From Leishmania martiniquensis (Eukaryota > Euglenozoa > Kinetoplastea > Trypanosomatida > Trypanosomatidae): a stretch of 45,000 nucleotides of DNA. Below the pieces are notes generated by a model. It searched no databases. It was not told where the DNA came from and worked only from the letters and a program-made list of their open reading frames with translations. Made by a program: the position numbers and the translations under genes. Location of the stretch: the NCBI RefSeq assembly GCF_017916325.1, contig NC_090169.1:322501-367500 (forward strand), given 5' to 3'. Position 1 is the first letter of the stretch, and each line of letters starts with the position of its first letter. Positions 25,597 through 35,822 of the stretch are shown piece after piece.

Positions 25597-28047
25597 ATGC
25601 TATCCAAAAGATCTGTGCTTCTACTGTCAGCGCAGTGGCGACCTCATTCCGAACAGCTAAAGCTGTGGATAATGGGCTCCGCCAATGACGCCACGACACT
25701 TTCACTTGCTCGAGAGTATGTTAACAACCTCGATGTAGGGAGCGCTTTGCAGACCTTCGAAGATGGTTTAGAGCTTACTGGCATTCTCCCCACCATCCAG
25801 TATCCCCTCAGCGCACATACTTTCTCAAAGCTTTCTACTCACCTAGAAGCGTGCGCAGGTGAACTCGGCGCAAAGGAGCTTCACCAGCTTGCGTCAAGCA
25901 TCCGTTTGTCACCAGAGAACCTGGATTACTACGATGCAACGCTTAGCACTCCCAGTGTCTTCGCTGCTATCCGATGCTGTTTGCAGCGTGCAGACAACTC
26001 AGAGCTAATTGCTTTTGCACGACCCTTTTGGCAAGGAGGTCGGCGAACCGTGCAAGTGAGCTCAAGATTATCTTCTCGCGTCACTCAAATCGCTGCTGGT
26101 ATACTGGGATCTCGACTTTCCACGTCTAATGACAAGGTAACTTTCTTCGACCTTACCCTGAGGGAAAACTTGCCGTTGGAGCGGATGGAGATGGAAGATT
26201 TTGTTAAACAACTACAGTTCGCGACAGAGGAATTGAAAAAAGAAGACCTTCTAGATTTATTGGAGCGCATTGCGGCCCCAAGGAACGCCCAACGTTACGC
26301 GGCATTAGGCGCTACTGTTCAGAAAGCGCTTATCGGAAAGGGTGGGGTAAGTGCTTCTAATTGTTTCGGGATTTTTGTGAGTCTTATGCTCACTGGGGCA
26401 ACGATTGACGATTCGATCTGCCGCCAAATAGGGAAGACATGTAGATTACTTGACTCCCAGCGCACGTTAGAAGTGTTGAGTGTGTGGCAAGACTCGTATT
26501 CAGCATCCTGCCAAAGCTCTTCTGCATTGGAGGAGGTGCGGGCGGTGCTACAAGGTCATATACGCGAGCGGCTGGAGCAGTCTCGTCGGGAAACACCCAC
26601 TAGGGAATATCTTGAGTGGGTACTGTGTCTATCTTTTTTCTCACGCTCAGAGACGACGTCCTTGCTTACTAAGGCAGTGACCAAGGGCTGGCTCCCTATA
26701 GAGCTATCAGCCGAAGAAACGGCCATTGTGTGTGATGCGATGATCAGCACCTGCTCTTTTTTCCCCTCATTGCTACCCGCCATTCGCCGCACCGTGGAAA
26801 GCAATGAACTCAGTCAACGCGCCAGTGTACACGCCCTGTACATACTGCAGCGGAATGGCATAAAGGCTTCTCCTTCTCTTCTCAAGAAGGCCGTTGGCCG
26901 AGTTGGGGCGCGCCTTGTAGCTGCTTGCACGCCGAAAGGCAGCGTCGGTGACGAGCTCTCTCCGAGGGATAGAGCGCTACTGCTTTCGGGACTTTGCTTT
27001 GTCGACGATGACCAGCAACTTGTCCTGCTGCGGCGAATCATCGAGTCCCAGGAGTTGCCTCTTTCTGTGGCGATGTGTCTCCTCCGTCATACGCGTCAAA
27101 TAACTACGAGTTCAAGCCGCTGGGCCACAAAGGTTTCACTAAGGCGGGTGCTGCGGTCTGCGAGCAGCTGCCGTGCAGAAGAGCTCAGCTTGGTTCTCTC
27201 ATCCATCTCTGATCTGGGCGTTCGCGATGCAGCCACGTTTCGGCGTGTTATCGAAGAGCTCAAGCGAAAAGCACCTAGTACACAGGATGTGGTAATTGCA
27301 GCTAAAGCAGCTCGTCGCTTGAGGCTTTCATCTGTTCTCGAGCAATCTGGGCTCATGGAGAGCTTAGGCGACATTTCTAGCGTTTCTTCAGACGACCTTG
27401 TAGCTTTGTTGAGCCACTGCACCGCAAAGCAGCGGCAAGCCTTTTTGCAATTCCCAGAAGTGTCTATGGCTCTCAGTCAGATATCACTCACAGAAAGTAC
27501 AACTGCCGATTTGGTGCTGCTCTTTACCTTTCTGCCATCACGAGACTGCAGGAGAGCAGAGGTGGTTGCCGAGCTGCAAACCCGAGAGCCTGTTGAGCGA
27601 GGTACCCTTTCTGCTGACGATGTCGTAGCAGCATTCGAGTCTATCACCTCTAGCGAAGAGGTGGGAAGCCTTGGCAGGGTGCTCATCCGAGCCGTTCAGT
27701 GCTGCGAGGAGAGCCACTTAATGCGACTACTCCGGTGCGCTAGCAGGTATTCAAGCGTTCCAAAGGCCTTTTTTCGCCTTACAGGAAAGCCTATCATCTC
27801 GGCAGTAAATGAGAAACGGTTGTCCATCGTGAACGCGAGCGCATGGCTGAGATTTTACGTTAATAACCAGGTTCGAGATGATGGCGTCGGAAGGCGCCTT
27901 CTCTCACTTCTATCGAGTGCACAATTACGCCCTTCTTCGCCACTGCATCAAGACTATTGCCGAGGAGCACGGTTTTATGGGATCGACATCAAGAACACAC
28001 AGAAGAAGAAGCGGGTCTCTGATGCATCTGTGCTGTATTCTCAGTAA
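25597..28047 (+). CDS. Conserved-hypothetical alpha-helical repeat protein, 816 aa
   Basis: An 816-residue protein that I do not recognize by name. It has an ATG start, and its first 20 residues are basic, serine- and leucine-rich with few acids, compatible with a mitochondrial presequence. The remainder is almost wholly helical with irregular repeated blocks of about 35-40 residues. In these, a leucine-rich helix is followed by an LGVRD-like turn and a second helix (for example around residues 525-575). This resembles the OPR, heptatricopeptide or RAP-type RNA-binding repeats common among trypanosomatid mitochondrial proteins, but no RAP domain is evident at the C-terminus. A role in organellar RNA metabolism or mitoribosome biogenesis is a guess. 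The long frame with no competing frame of similar size makes the gene itself secure. Confidence 0.8.
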   Translation: MLSKRSVLLLSAQWRPHSEQLKLWIMGSANDATTLSLAREYVNNLDVGSALQTFEDGLELTGILPTIQYPLSAHTFSKLSTHLEACAGELGAKELHQLASSIRLSPENLDYYDATLSTPSVFAAIRCCLQRADNSELIAFARPFWQGGRRTVQVSSRLSSRVTQIAAGILGSRLSTSNDKVTFFDLTLRENLPLERMEMEDFVKQLQFATEELKKEDLLDLLERIAAPRNAQRYAALGATVQKALIGKGGVSASNCFGIFVSLMLTGATIDDSICRQIGKTCRLLDSQRTLEVLSVWQDSYSASCQSSSALEEVRAVLQGHIRERLEQSRRETPTREYLEWVLCLSFFSRSETTSLLTKAVTKGWLPIELSAEETAIVCDAMISTCSFFPSLLPAIRRTVESNELSQRASVHALYILQRNGIKASPSLLKKAVGRVGARLVAACTPKGSVGDELSPRDRALLLSGLCFVDDDQQLVLLRRIIESQELPLSVAMCLLRHTRQITTSSSRWATKVSLRRVLRSASSCRAEELSLVLSSISDLGVRDAATFRRVIEELKRKAPSTQDVVIAAKAARRLRLSSVLEQSGLMESLGDISSVSSDDLVALLSHCTAKQRQAFLQFPEVSMALSQISLTESTTADLVLLFTFLPSRDCRRAEVVAELQTREPVERGTLSADDVVAAFESITSSEEVGSLGRVLIRAVQCCEESHLMRLLRCASRYSSVPKAFFRLTGKPIISAVNEKRLSIVNASAWLRFYVNNQVRDDGVGRRLLSLLSSAQLRPSSPLHQDYCRGARFYGIDIKNTQKKKRVSDASVLYSQ

Positions 28048-28567
28048 GGTGCCATGTGTGCAGCCGGCGTGGTGATGGCCTGTTTTCCTTTCGTTTCCGC
28101 CCCGCTTTCACAGTTCGTAGCTTCGGCTACTTATGTCTCAGCAACGTGAAAATGGTGCGCCTCACCTGACCAAACTGGAATTGAACTCGTAGTTTCTTTT
28201 CGCAGCATTCTGTTGCTATCAGTTCACATTTCGAGAGCAGCGCAGGGGTATGTGCAGCAAGTCTTGGGCTGAAGCTCGCGGCATCGCGTCACGCACTGCA
28301 GCAGTTTCATCATGTGTTTTTTAATTTTTGTTTTTCGTTTTGCTCGGTGAGCCTTCTCTTTCCAGGCATCGCCACGTTCACTCTTGCTCCTTTTCCCGAT
28401 CCTTCTTTCCTTAATGAGCGCCTATGCCGGTAGCAGCAAAAGCGAGAAATACAAAGCTGCGGTTCGCGGGAGCTTCTTAGAACTGAACCTCTGCATTAAC
28501 AACTTCTCAGAGAAGCACAACTGAAATAACGGTCACCATATTACGCGATCAGACACAGATTCTCGCT
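28048..28567. other. Intergenic spacer
   Basis: A 520-base spacer with pyrimidine-rich stretches at about 28310-28410, suited to trans-splicing of the next gene. I see no RNA gene or repeat. Confidence 0.6.
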
Positions 28568-30025
28568 ATGCATCCCGAGAAGGCGACTGCAGAGCTGCGA
28601 CGACTGCTTCCGCTGCTGCCGCGCACGGATAAAAAGATGGGTGCAGCCCCGCATTCAATGGCGTCGCTGATTGTATCCACAGCGTACTCGACTACCGCAG
28701 CAAAGTTGGCGATGAACCACTCGCGGGATTGCCCTGTCCTCTCGAAGAAGCTGCCGTTGCCGCTGATTGGGAAAGAACCCAGCTTTTCGGCGCGCCCGTG
28801 TGTCACGTGCGTGCGCGAGCGTGTGCACTACGTTTCCTCTGTGGTGTTCTGTGACTATTTTGAGCAGAGTTGCTTGGAAGCGCAACGCCATCAAAACAAA
28901 ACAGTCTGCAACGGTGTCTTCAATGCTGCAGTGCTTCCAAGTCTCTTCTTGGAGGCCATCGAGCGCAGCTACCGTTCTGTCAATGCGTTTAGGGACAGTG
29001 TTGCACTGCATTCAAGCGGCGCGATGTGTCTTGGGCGACTGTGGATCGTCTACGTCCCTCCTGTCAGCGGTAGCGAACATGGAGTCGTGAGCTTGCTAAA
29101 CCTTCCGGATTGCAGGGTTCCCCTGGTGCATGGTCTCTGGCCGCTTGCTATGATTAATATGACAGAGGAACGCTTGTGTGAGCGAATCGAGTGTCGCTCC
29201 GCAAAGGGTGTGGACGCTGCCGATGCTGATAACGCTCCTGCATGGAGCCACGCAGCTCGTGCTCCAAAGACACTAGGTGTGCTTCCGCCCACAACGGAGG
29301 GAAACTGGCAGCCAGGGAGCGTAGCACAAGTAGCGCTTTCTGCGGTTCAATCCGCCATCGCAGAGGAAGCGCTGTGCGCAATGAACTGGCGGTTTGTGGA
29401 AGCGCAGCTGAGGTCTGCGCTGGCATACTACAACTCCAAGGGGCGCGCACAAACGCAGCACGAGCATCGGCAAAAAAAGGAGCATGCTGCGGCAGCGCGG
29501 GCTGTCAGTCAGCTCAAGGACAGTGGTGCAGCGATTCATGCGACAGATTCAGTCACCATTGCATCATCGAGCTCATATGGTGCATCTCTGGCAAGTGGGC
29601 TGACCGTCTCAGCTGCCCCGTTGGCGACTTCACTTTCGACAGTGACTGAGGACAACGCGAACGAAGCGGCCAGCCTTCAAGCGACTGTAGCGCCGGCTCT
29701 TAGGGCGGAGACAACTGCTGCAAATACTACCGCTAACTCTGTGCAGGCAGTTGGTAGCCCAACAACTGTTGCCGCCGCTGCAGAGCCGCGAGCTGTGCAG
29801 CAGGCGGACGGGACATGGGAATATCACTACGACAACGGGAGCGTGACAAAGGTTCGCCCCGACGGAACGAAGGTGTTTCGAACGCAGAGTTTGACCACGA
29901 CAGTGTTCATAAACGGCGACACACTTTTTGAGTACCCGAACAACACTTCAATTCTAGATCGCGCGGATGGAGTGCGCGTAACAACCTACGCCGATGGTAC
30001 AAAAAAGGAGGAGCGACTTAAGTAG
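28568..30025 (+). CDS. TCP10/CPAP G-box C-terminal domain protein
   Basis: A 485-residue protein. The last 70 residues (about 415-485) show the short beta-hairpin repeats of the T-complex protein 10 C-terminal domain: DNGSVTKVRPDGTKV, then INGDTLFEYPNNTS, then ADGVRVTTYADGTKK. This G-box occurs in SAS-4/CPAP and related centriole and flagellar proteins, where it makes an open single-layer beta sheet that binds partner peptides. The N-terminal 210 residues contain cysteines and a compact hydrophobic pattern with no domain I can name. Residues 300-410 are low-complexity, rich in A, S and T, probably a disordered linker. It has only a short G-box and no tubulin-binding PN2-3 motif that I can see, so it is probably not SAS-4 itself. 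A basal-body or axonemal role is inferred. Confidence 0.75.
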   Translation: MHPEKATAELRRLLPLLPRTDKKMGAAPHSMASLIVSTAYSTTAAKLAMNHSRDCPVLSKKLPLPLIGKEPSFSARPCVTCVRERVHYVSSVVFCDYFEQSCLEAQRHQNKTVCNGVFNAAVLPSLFLEAIERSYRSVNAFRDSVALHSSGAMCLGRLWIVYVPPVSGSEHGVVSLLNLPDCRVPLVHGLWPLAMINMTEERLCERIECRSAKGVDAADADNAPAWSHAARAPKTLGVLPPTTEGNWQPGSVAQVALSAVQSAIAEEALCAMNWRFVEAQLRSALAYYNSKGRAQTQHEHRQKKEHAAAARAVSQLKDSGAAIHATDSVTIASSSSYGASLASGLTVSAAPLATSLSTVTEDNANEAASLQATVAPALRAETTAANTTANSVQAVGSPTTVAAAAEPRAVQQADGTWEYHYDNGSVTKVRPDGTKVFRTQSLTTTVFINGDTLFEYPNNTSILDRADGVRVTTYADGTKKEERLK

Positions 30026-30859
30026 CGATTCCAGGTTAGCCAACCGGATGAATTCAGTATGATGGCCCTGGCCAAGAGCTGAACGGAGATGAGAGGCAAA
30101 GCTATATGGCTTATGACCACTGTTATGCTTGCGGGTGCCGAAACGGGCCGGCGCTTTACCGCTCATATTTCGAAGGATGCCAGAAGGGGGTGACGTGCAA
30201 AGCAGTCGTCGTCCTTTTCGCACATGAACGTGACTCTCTCCTCTCGATTGACAAAGAAAAGAGCCAGGAACACACACACACACACACGCACCCGGCTGCG
30301 GTTGAGCGGAGAGGTAAATACCGTTTTCGGTCTCTCTGAGTGTCGACTGCGATGGGCCGAAGGCTAGCAGTGTGATCACGAGGGCTCAAAAGTTGAATCG
30401 GAGCTTAAGGCGCAGCCGCGTTGCTGCGTAGCGTGACCCTTCACAGCAACCGACGCAAGGACGAAGAAACATCACACAACTCCGAGCACCCGTCTTTCAG
30501 AGGGAAACGAAGCCTTATGGCGGCGCTGCACTTCACACAGCTTGAGTGACTTCCACAGCGAATGAGAACATCACTGGCTAACCTCTCCGTTTCTCGACGG
30601 TGGCGTGTCAGTTTTTTTTTTTTGCTCGTCGGCGGCTCTGCCTAAGCGTTTCTTCTCTTGGCCGTGACATGATCAAAATAGCGGTGTCACGCTTCTTGCA
30701 GTGCTCTTGTTGGAAAAATTCGTGAGAGACAGAGTACGAGGCTTTCGAAGTGGCACCGTTGGGCACCGTATTGTTCGTCTCATTCGAGGAGGAGGAGGAG
30801 CGGCTTGTTTTATACTCGCTGCTTCCTCCTCCTCTGTTGCTCTCTTTTCCCTGTCCACC
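30026..30859. other. Intergenic spacer with CA microsatellite and T tract
   Basis: A roughly 830-base spacer. It has a CA run at about 30271-30289, and a T12 tract at 30612-30623 followed by AG at 30645-30646 that could serve as a splice acceptor. A second pyrimidine tract immediately precedes the ATG at 30860. Confidence 0.6.
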
Positions 30860-31312
30860 ATGCATTCGACACGGGTGATGGTTGAGTACAGCAAGAGCTT
30901 TGGGCGTGAATATTTCTTGCCATCCACTGGTGCTTCCACTCTGTATGAGTTGCTTCGGACTGTGTCACGCCTTAAACAACCAATGCGTGCAAGTCTCACT
31001 CCCGCACATCGAGCAAAACTCGAACGTACGCCCCCCCGCGCTCTCTTGTACGAAGCGCGCACTCAGTGGCGTGCAGCAAGCACCGCCATTGACTGCCTGA
31101 GCGGAAGGGAAACGCTATCGGCTCTCCTCAGGAGGACGCCTTCCTACTCCCCCTCCACCCCCTTGCGTGCCCCTTCCTTACCTGCCTCTTCTTGCACCCT
31201 CCCAAGGGGCCACCAAGGACTTAACTGCACTCGGCTAGCAACTGTGGTGCAAGCGGGCGGGACTCCCTCCCCAGTGCAACAGGAGGGTTCTTTTCTTTTT
31301 CACCTTTTCTGA
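30860..31312 (+). CDS. Possible small protein, 150 aa (uncertain)
   Basis: The first in-frame ATG is at 30860, in a good context (CCACCATG). The first 95 residues look protein-like: basic, helical, with a TLYELLRTVSRLK stretch and no low complexity. The last 55 residues are proline- and serine-rich and look like translated spacer. Opposing evidence is a strong pyrimidine tract directly before the ATG with no AG in between, so a splice there would remove the start. The T12 tract and AG at 30646 could instead supply a 5' UTR, but that would contain a short upstream frame starting at 30669. I recognize no domain. It could be a genuine small, perhaps mitochondrial, protein or a decayed gene. Confidence 0.3.
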   Translation: MHSTRVMVEYSKSFGREYFLPSTGASTLYELLRTVSRLKQPMRASLTPAHRAKLERTPPRALLYEARTQWRAASTAIDCLSGRETLSALLRRTPSYSPSTPLRAPSLPASSCTLPRGHQGLNCTRLATVVQAGGTPSPVQQEGSFLFHLF

Positions 31313-31475
31313 CGCGCATCTGTCTGAGGCTAAGGAGAACGGCGGCCTGGAGAGCACGCCATAGGCAGTCCTAAGGGGAGAGCCGGCGGCTTCGCTTTCT
31401 TTCTTCGTATCCGGGTGCGCCTCTTGCTCATCTCGTTTCCTGTAGAAACAAGCACGCCCTCCAGAAGCAAGCCAC
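31313..31475 (+). promoter_or_regulatory. Splice-acceptor region for the PPTC7-like gene
   Basis: A C/T-rich tract at about 31420-31443 ends in GTAG (AG at 31444-31445), 30 bases upstream of the ATG at 31476. This is a classic spliced-leader acceptor and supports that start. Confidence 0.65.
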
Positions 31476-32318
31476 ATGATTTCGAGTACGCATGCATGGA
31501 GATGCGCATCGAAGACGGCTCTCCGCTTCGGCCATCGCGGCGCCTGCGCCATTCCGCACCCGAAGAAGGCATACCGTGGCGGAGAGGATGCCTATGCGTT
31601 TCATCCGTACTGCATTGGTGTGGCTGACGGCGTTGGCGGATACGCGTCTCAGGGCATCGAACCTTCCATCTACACGCGCAATGTGATGCGCTTTACGCTG
31701 GAGTACGTGGAGAAGGAAGCCAGCAGCTCGAAACGAGCGACTGCCCTCGCGGCTCTCAACTATGGATACACGAAAGCCAATGACGCGAGGCAGCCTGGTG
31801 GCTGTCCTGTCGCACTGGCGACCATTGTAGACAACACGCACGCGTCTTTGCTGAACTTGGGTGATTGCGGCCTGGTGATTGTGCGGCAGGGAAAGCTCCT
31901 CTATCGCACGGAGATCCAGCAGCACTCCTTCAATTGCCCGTACCAGCTCCCTGGGGATCCACCTAGTGCCGGCCAGCAGGCCAAGATCGAAGTGCGCGTC
32001 GGCGACATCTTCCTTTGTGTGAGCGACGGTGTACTCGACAACGTCGAGCTAGACCGCCTCCTCGACCACCTCAGCGAGGTGCCAGCGACGGGGTGTAACA
32101 ATGTGGCTGAGGCCATCGGCCAGGAGGCTTTTCGAAACGGACAAGACCGCCGCTACTTTTCACCATTTGCGCGACACGCAGAGGAGGCTGGATACCGCTA
32201 CACCGGCGGCAAGCTTGACGACATCACAGCACTGGTAGCTCAAGTGACCGCCGACAGCGAGGAGGGGGCTTCAAACTGTCCTCCCTTGATCACAATGCTG
32301 TTGAACATAGACACGTAA
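31476..32318 (+). CDS. PPTC7-like mitochondrial PP2C-type protein phosphatase
   Basis: A 280-residue PPM-family serine/threonine phosphatase needing Mn or Mg. Metal-binding acidic residues are in place: D38 in GGEDAY, D51 in VADGVGG, D130 in LGDCG, D184 in CVSDGV and D249 in LDDIT. The HSFNCPYQL stretch at 150-158 marks the PPTC7/PTC7 subfamily rather than other PP2Cs. PTC7-type enzymes act in mitochondria and regulate coenzyme Q synthesis and mitophagy in yeast and mammals. The N-terminus (residues 1-25) is basic and rich in S, A and R, compatible with an import signal. Length fits the catalytic core alone. The splice acceptor 30 bases upstream fixes the start. Function in kinetoplastids is inferred from the family. 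Confidence 0.9.
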   Translation: MISSTHAWRCASKTALRFGHRGACAIPHPKKAYRGGEDAYAFHPYCIGVADGVGGYASQGIEPSIYTRNVMRFTLEYVEKEASSSKRATALAALNYGYTKANDARQPGGCPVALATIVDNTHASLLNLGDCGLVIVRQGKLLYRTEIQQHSFNCPYQLPGDPPSAGQQAKIEVRVGDIFLCVSDGVLDNVELDRLLDHLSEVPATGCNNVAEAIGQEAFRNGQDRRYFSPFARHAEEAGYRYTGGKLDDITALVAQVTADSEEGASNCPPLITMLLNIDT

Positions 32319-33297
32319 GGAGACGCATCCCTCAACAAGCGCCGGAAAGGAGCGGCTGCATGGAATACTGGCATCGGGCACCGCTGACGATGCCTAGTGC
32401 GTTCAGTGTCGCATCTGACGTTGGCATATGCGTTTCTGATAGTGTGCTCGAGCTCGGAGGTCGGAGTGAGAGTGCTTACCCATAGTTTTTCCAGATGTTG
32501 TGGGTAGGGGCGCCCGTGTGGCGTGTGTGGCATTTTCAGTCTCTCACTCTCTCTTGAAGGTCCACTTACGGACACGCACACATACACATACACCGGAGCT
32601 TCGCTGGCGGAGGGCCTGTGCACGCTTGCCTTCTCTCCTGTATGAACCACTTCCCTTCAGACGCCTGGTCCTCTCCACATTTGGCTGTTGCGTCCCTTTG
32701 AACTTGCGCGTACGCATCGCCTCGCAAGGGAGGCAACTCCAGCGGTGAAGGGCATCAATGTCTAACAGAGCGAGATGACTGATCGTAGGGCGAAGGCGGG
32801 CCGCCACACTGACAAGTGGGGGTGGGACCCAAAGGGGCGATGATCACGTGACTCGAGTATCCCCTAGGGCGCTGAAGTGATAAAAAAGGAGGCCACTATC
32901 AGGTGAGTGGGAGGTGGTGCCGAGCGCCCCGCTTCTGCGTTTTTTTTTAAATTGTGGCGAATCTACGCACACCTAAAGCTAAGTGTGCTGATGAAGAGGT
33001 GCCGCTGTTCGAGCAAAAAGCTGAGAGTTTCCGGGTGGGTTGCCCAGTGAGCCAATGACTGCTTTATTCCTTCACCACTTCACTCTCACTCTCTCTCTCT
33101 CGTGCGCGCGGGACTTCTCGTCACGCATGCAACCTGCTCACCACTACGGCGAAACGAATCATTGGCGGGCAGCACACGCGCAAAGAGCACGATTACCATA
33201 CCAAATTCATCTGTAACGTAAGACCAGAGGGTGTGCTGTACTGTTACCGCTTGAGGCTGTCTCTGGCTTTCCTCCGGCTCTAACCTTTTCGACGCTC
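32319..33297. other. Intergenic spacer
   Basis: A 979-base spacer. It holds a T9 run near 32940, a CT-rich tract at about 33084-33102 and a further pyrimidine stretch near 33255-33290, either of which may guide trans-splicing of the next gene. No RNA gene or repeat is recognized. Confidence 0.6.
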
Positions 33298-34704
33298 ATG
33301 GATGCAAAGCTGAGCAGCGCCTTGCGCGCCTGTGACAAGTGCAAGACATATGCAGAGCTGTGCAAGACATTCGATGAGAAGGCTTCCCAAGTTCTACAAA
33401 AGGCGTTACAGTCTCCCCTTGTGAAGGCGCCTCGTGCCCACACTACCCCTGACGAGTGCAGTCCGCAAGTGGCGGAGCTGCGAGAGGCCTTGCATACTCA
33501 CCTAGGTGCCCACGGAGCTACACCGGCTGAAGACGATGTGTGGTTTTTGATCTATCGTACGGTCAGTAATCTGGTAGAGCGTCAGCAGCGGAAGCGGTCA
33601 CGCGATCAAGATGGCACGTCGCTCTCGACGCTGGTCACCAATTGCTTTGTACTCCTGTGTACCCGCACTTTGCCGCAGCTCGATCGCATGAAGCTGCGGT
33701 GGGGATTTTTGAAAAAAGAGCGCGCGGCATTGGAGGCGAGCGACACCTACGTGCATTCCAATGCCTCCGAGCGACGCAAGCTGCAACTGAATGCCACTAG
33801 CGTTCTCTCCTTATTCTCGGAAAAGGCACACAAGCACTACTTTACGTCTGTGTGGATGTTGTGCGTGGAGAAGGCTGGCGAGGCTGCCCTGCACATTCAT
33901 TTGCTGCACCGGCTGGGGTCTGTTGTTCTGCCCCATCTCACGAACCCGCTCGTAGTAGCGGACTACCTCACCGACTGCTTCAGCAGCGGCGGTATCGTCT
34001 CGATCCTTTCGCTACAAGGACTCTTTCTACTGATGCTCGATCACGGACTTGAGTACCCGAATTACTACGAGCAGCTGTACAGTCTCTTGACACCCGACGT
34101 GTTTGCTTCTCGGCACCGGTATGAGCTGTTTCGACTTTTGGATCTCTCTATGACGTCGCTTCGCGTACCGTCGTATATTGCCGCTAGTGTGATTAAGCGC
34201 GTGGCTCAGGTGTCGCTGATGGCGCCGGCGCCGACGCTTTACTTCATTCTTCCCTTTCTTCGCAAGGTCTTGCAGTCCCATCCTAACTGTCTAGCTCTCA
34301 TTCACCGGAGCAGCCGTGAGGCTATAATCCCGGACGACATAGCCGATCAAGACGCGAACACTGGGACTGCACAGTCTGTCAAGGCCCAAGCGATTCGAGA
34401 CACCGCAGCTCTTTTTGACGGCCGTGACCCCTTTGACGACCACGCCAAGCTGCCTGAAACGCGCGCATTGAACTCCACGCTCTGGGAGCTGACCGCGTTG
34501 GAGCGGCACTTCCTGCCTGTTGTGCCGCTCATGGTGTCAGCGTTTTCTAGCACGGCAGCGGACCAGACGCCGCTGCGCTACGAAAAGAGCTACGGTCGAC
34601 TCTTCACCGCGGAGGTAACGCGCGCGATCGATAGCCATCATCTGCCCACGATCGCCTATGAGGCGCCATCGGAGGCGGACCCAACGGATCTGCTCTCCTT
34701 GTGA
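33298..34704 (+). CDS. NOC4: Nucleolar complex protein 4 (NOC4) homologue, CBF/MAK21 domain
   Basis: A 468-residue homologue of Noc4, which pairs with Nop14 in small-subunit pre-ribosome assembly and export. Residues about 205-345 form the CBF/MAK21 domain: LSLQGLFLLMLDHGLEYPNY (238-257), then FRLLDLSMTSLRVPSYIAA (278-296), then a KRVAQVSLMAPAP helix and an LPFLRKVLQSHPNC stretch (318-331). A DPFDD motif at 377-381 followed by an LWELTALERHFLPVV segment is characteristic of Noc4 rather than Noc3 or Mak21. The N-terminal 200 residues are helical and variable. Length is similar to or slightly shorter than yeast and human Noc4. The protein should act in the nucleolus. Confidence 0.9.
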   Translation: MDAKLSSALRACDKCKTYAELCKTFDEKASQVLQKALQSPLVKAPRAHTTPDECSPQVAELREALHTHLGAHGATPAEDDVWFLIYRTVSNLVERQQRKRSRDQDGTSLSTLVTNCFVLLCTRTLPQLDRMKLRWGFLKKERAALEASDTYVHSNASERRKLQLNATSVLSLFSEKAHKHYFTSVWMLCVEKAGEAALHIHLLHRLGSVVLPHLTNPLVVADYLTDCFSSGGIVSILSLQGLFLLMLDHGLEYPNYYEQLYSLLTPDVFASRHRYELFRLLDLSMTSLRVPSYIAASVIKRVAQVSLMAPAPTLYFILPFLRKVLQSHPNCLALIHRSSREAIIPDDIADQDANTGTAQSVKAQAIRDTAALFDGRDPFDDHAKLPETRALNSTLWELTALERHFLPVVPLMVSAFSSTAADQTPLRYEKSYGRLFTAEVTRAIDSHHLPTIAYEAPSEADPTDLLSL

Positions 34705-35822
34705 GAAAAAGGTGGTGACCGAGGGAGGGGTGCAGGACGGACTCTGTTGCCGTTGGATCTGGATGGCAGTGCTGCAGGGCTCTCAAGAAGGTTCCTAGTG
34801 CTCGCAAAGCCGAGCACACTGTACGGACACTGATGACAGGCATTACCGGCGCGGAGCCGCTCACAGATGCAGACATCTTCGATTAATTGCTGTACTAAAA
34901 TCAGCAGCCGGTGACGTAAAAGGAAAAAAGGAAAACGCAGACATGCGTGCAAACGGAAACGTATATGCACTCACTCTCACCATCACGTGAGGATCAGCGG
35001 GGGTGGGCAGGGGGAGAGAGGAAAAGAAACGGAAAGAGTCAGCGCTTTGGAGGTGTGTCGAGTCGCCTCCGTTTCTCATTCACCTGCATGAGGGAGACAG
35101 AGGAGGCGCACATGCATTTTCATGGGCTCGTCGACACATTGCATTGCGTGCCGCTTGCGGGGGCTGTTCTTGTCCTAATGGTCATGTGAGCGCTGCAGAG
35201 GGCACCGCGAGGCCCCTTCCTGGAAGGGGAAAGCGTTTGCGCCAATGAGAGCGACCGAAGATGTGGTGCAATACCCACAAGTGGCAAAGACACACACACA
35301 CACAGGCTGCAGGGCCGTCCTCAGGCCCTTCCTTTGCGCTTCTTCACTCACGCGGCGCACCTTTCGTACTCAATGAATCACTGGCTTCTCCCCCTCGCTG
35401 GCCCATTTTTTTTCGTTCACTGTTTCTCAACAGAAAGACTGGGCCCTTTGGCTGACTGAAAAGAGTGCGTTTTCCTTGTGTGTGTCTGTGTGTGCAGGTG
35501 CGCTCAGCTTCGCGCGCACACACAAACAGGCTCACCCCTCACGGTTGATTTCACCCCTCTCCCCTTCCTATTCTGCGAGTCTCACCTTTCTCTTTTGCTT
35601 TGATGAGTGACCTCACCCCAAAGCGAAGTTAGTGGCACCGCAACAACAAGAAGGCGAAGACGACGCAACCCTATCAAAGGCGCCACCGCACGAGAAGGCG
35701 ATACACCTCGCACACCTTTCACCGACGCGCTCCCGCCACCGTCCTTGCCCCGGGCTGAGAGAAGAGGGGAAGGGGGAGAAAGCATCGTTTCCACCTTTGC
35801 AGAGGCAGCGGCGTGCTTGTCG
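34705..35822. other. Intergenic spacer with CA microsatellite
   Basis: A 1.1-kb spacer with a CA run at 35291-35304, a TG run near 35478-35494, and a C/T-rich tract at about 35545-35600 that probably directs trans-splicing of the next gene. Upstream open-frame sequence in phase with the next gene lacks an ATG and is rich in R and P, so I treat it as 5' UTR. Confidence 0.65.

Noticed and set aside
35607..35822. N-terminal extension of the 514-aa protein
   Set aside because: It begins with a non-ATG codon, is R/P-rich, and would hide the clear mitochondrial presequence that starts at 35823.
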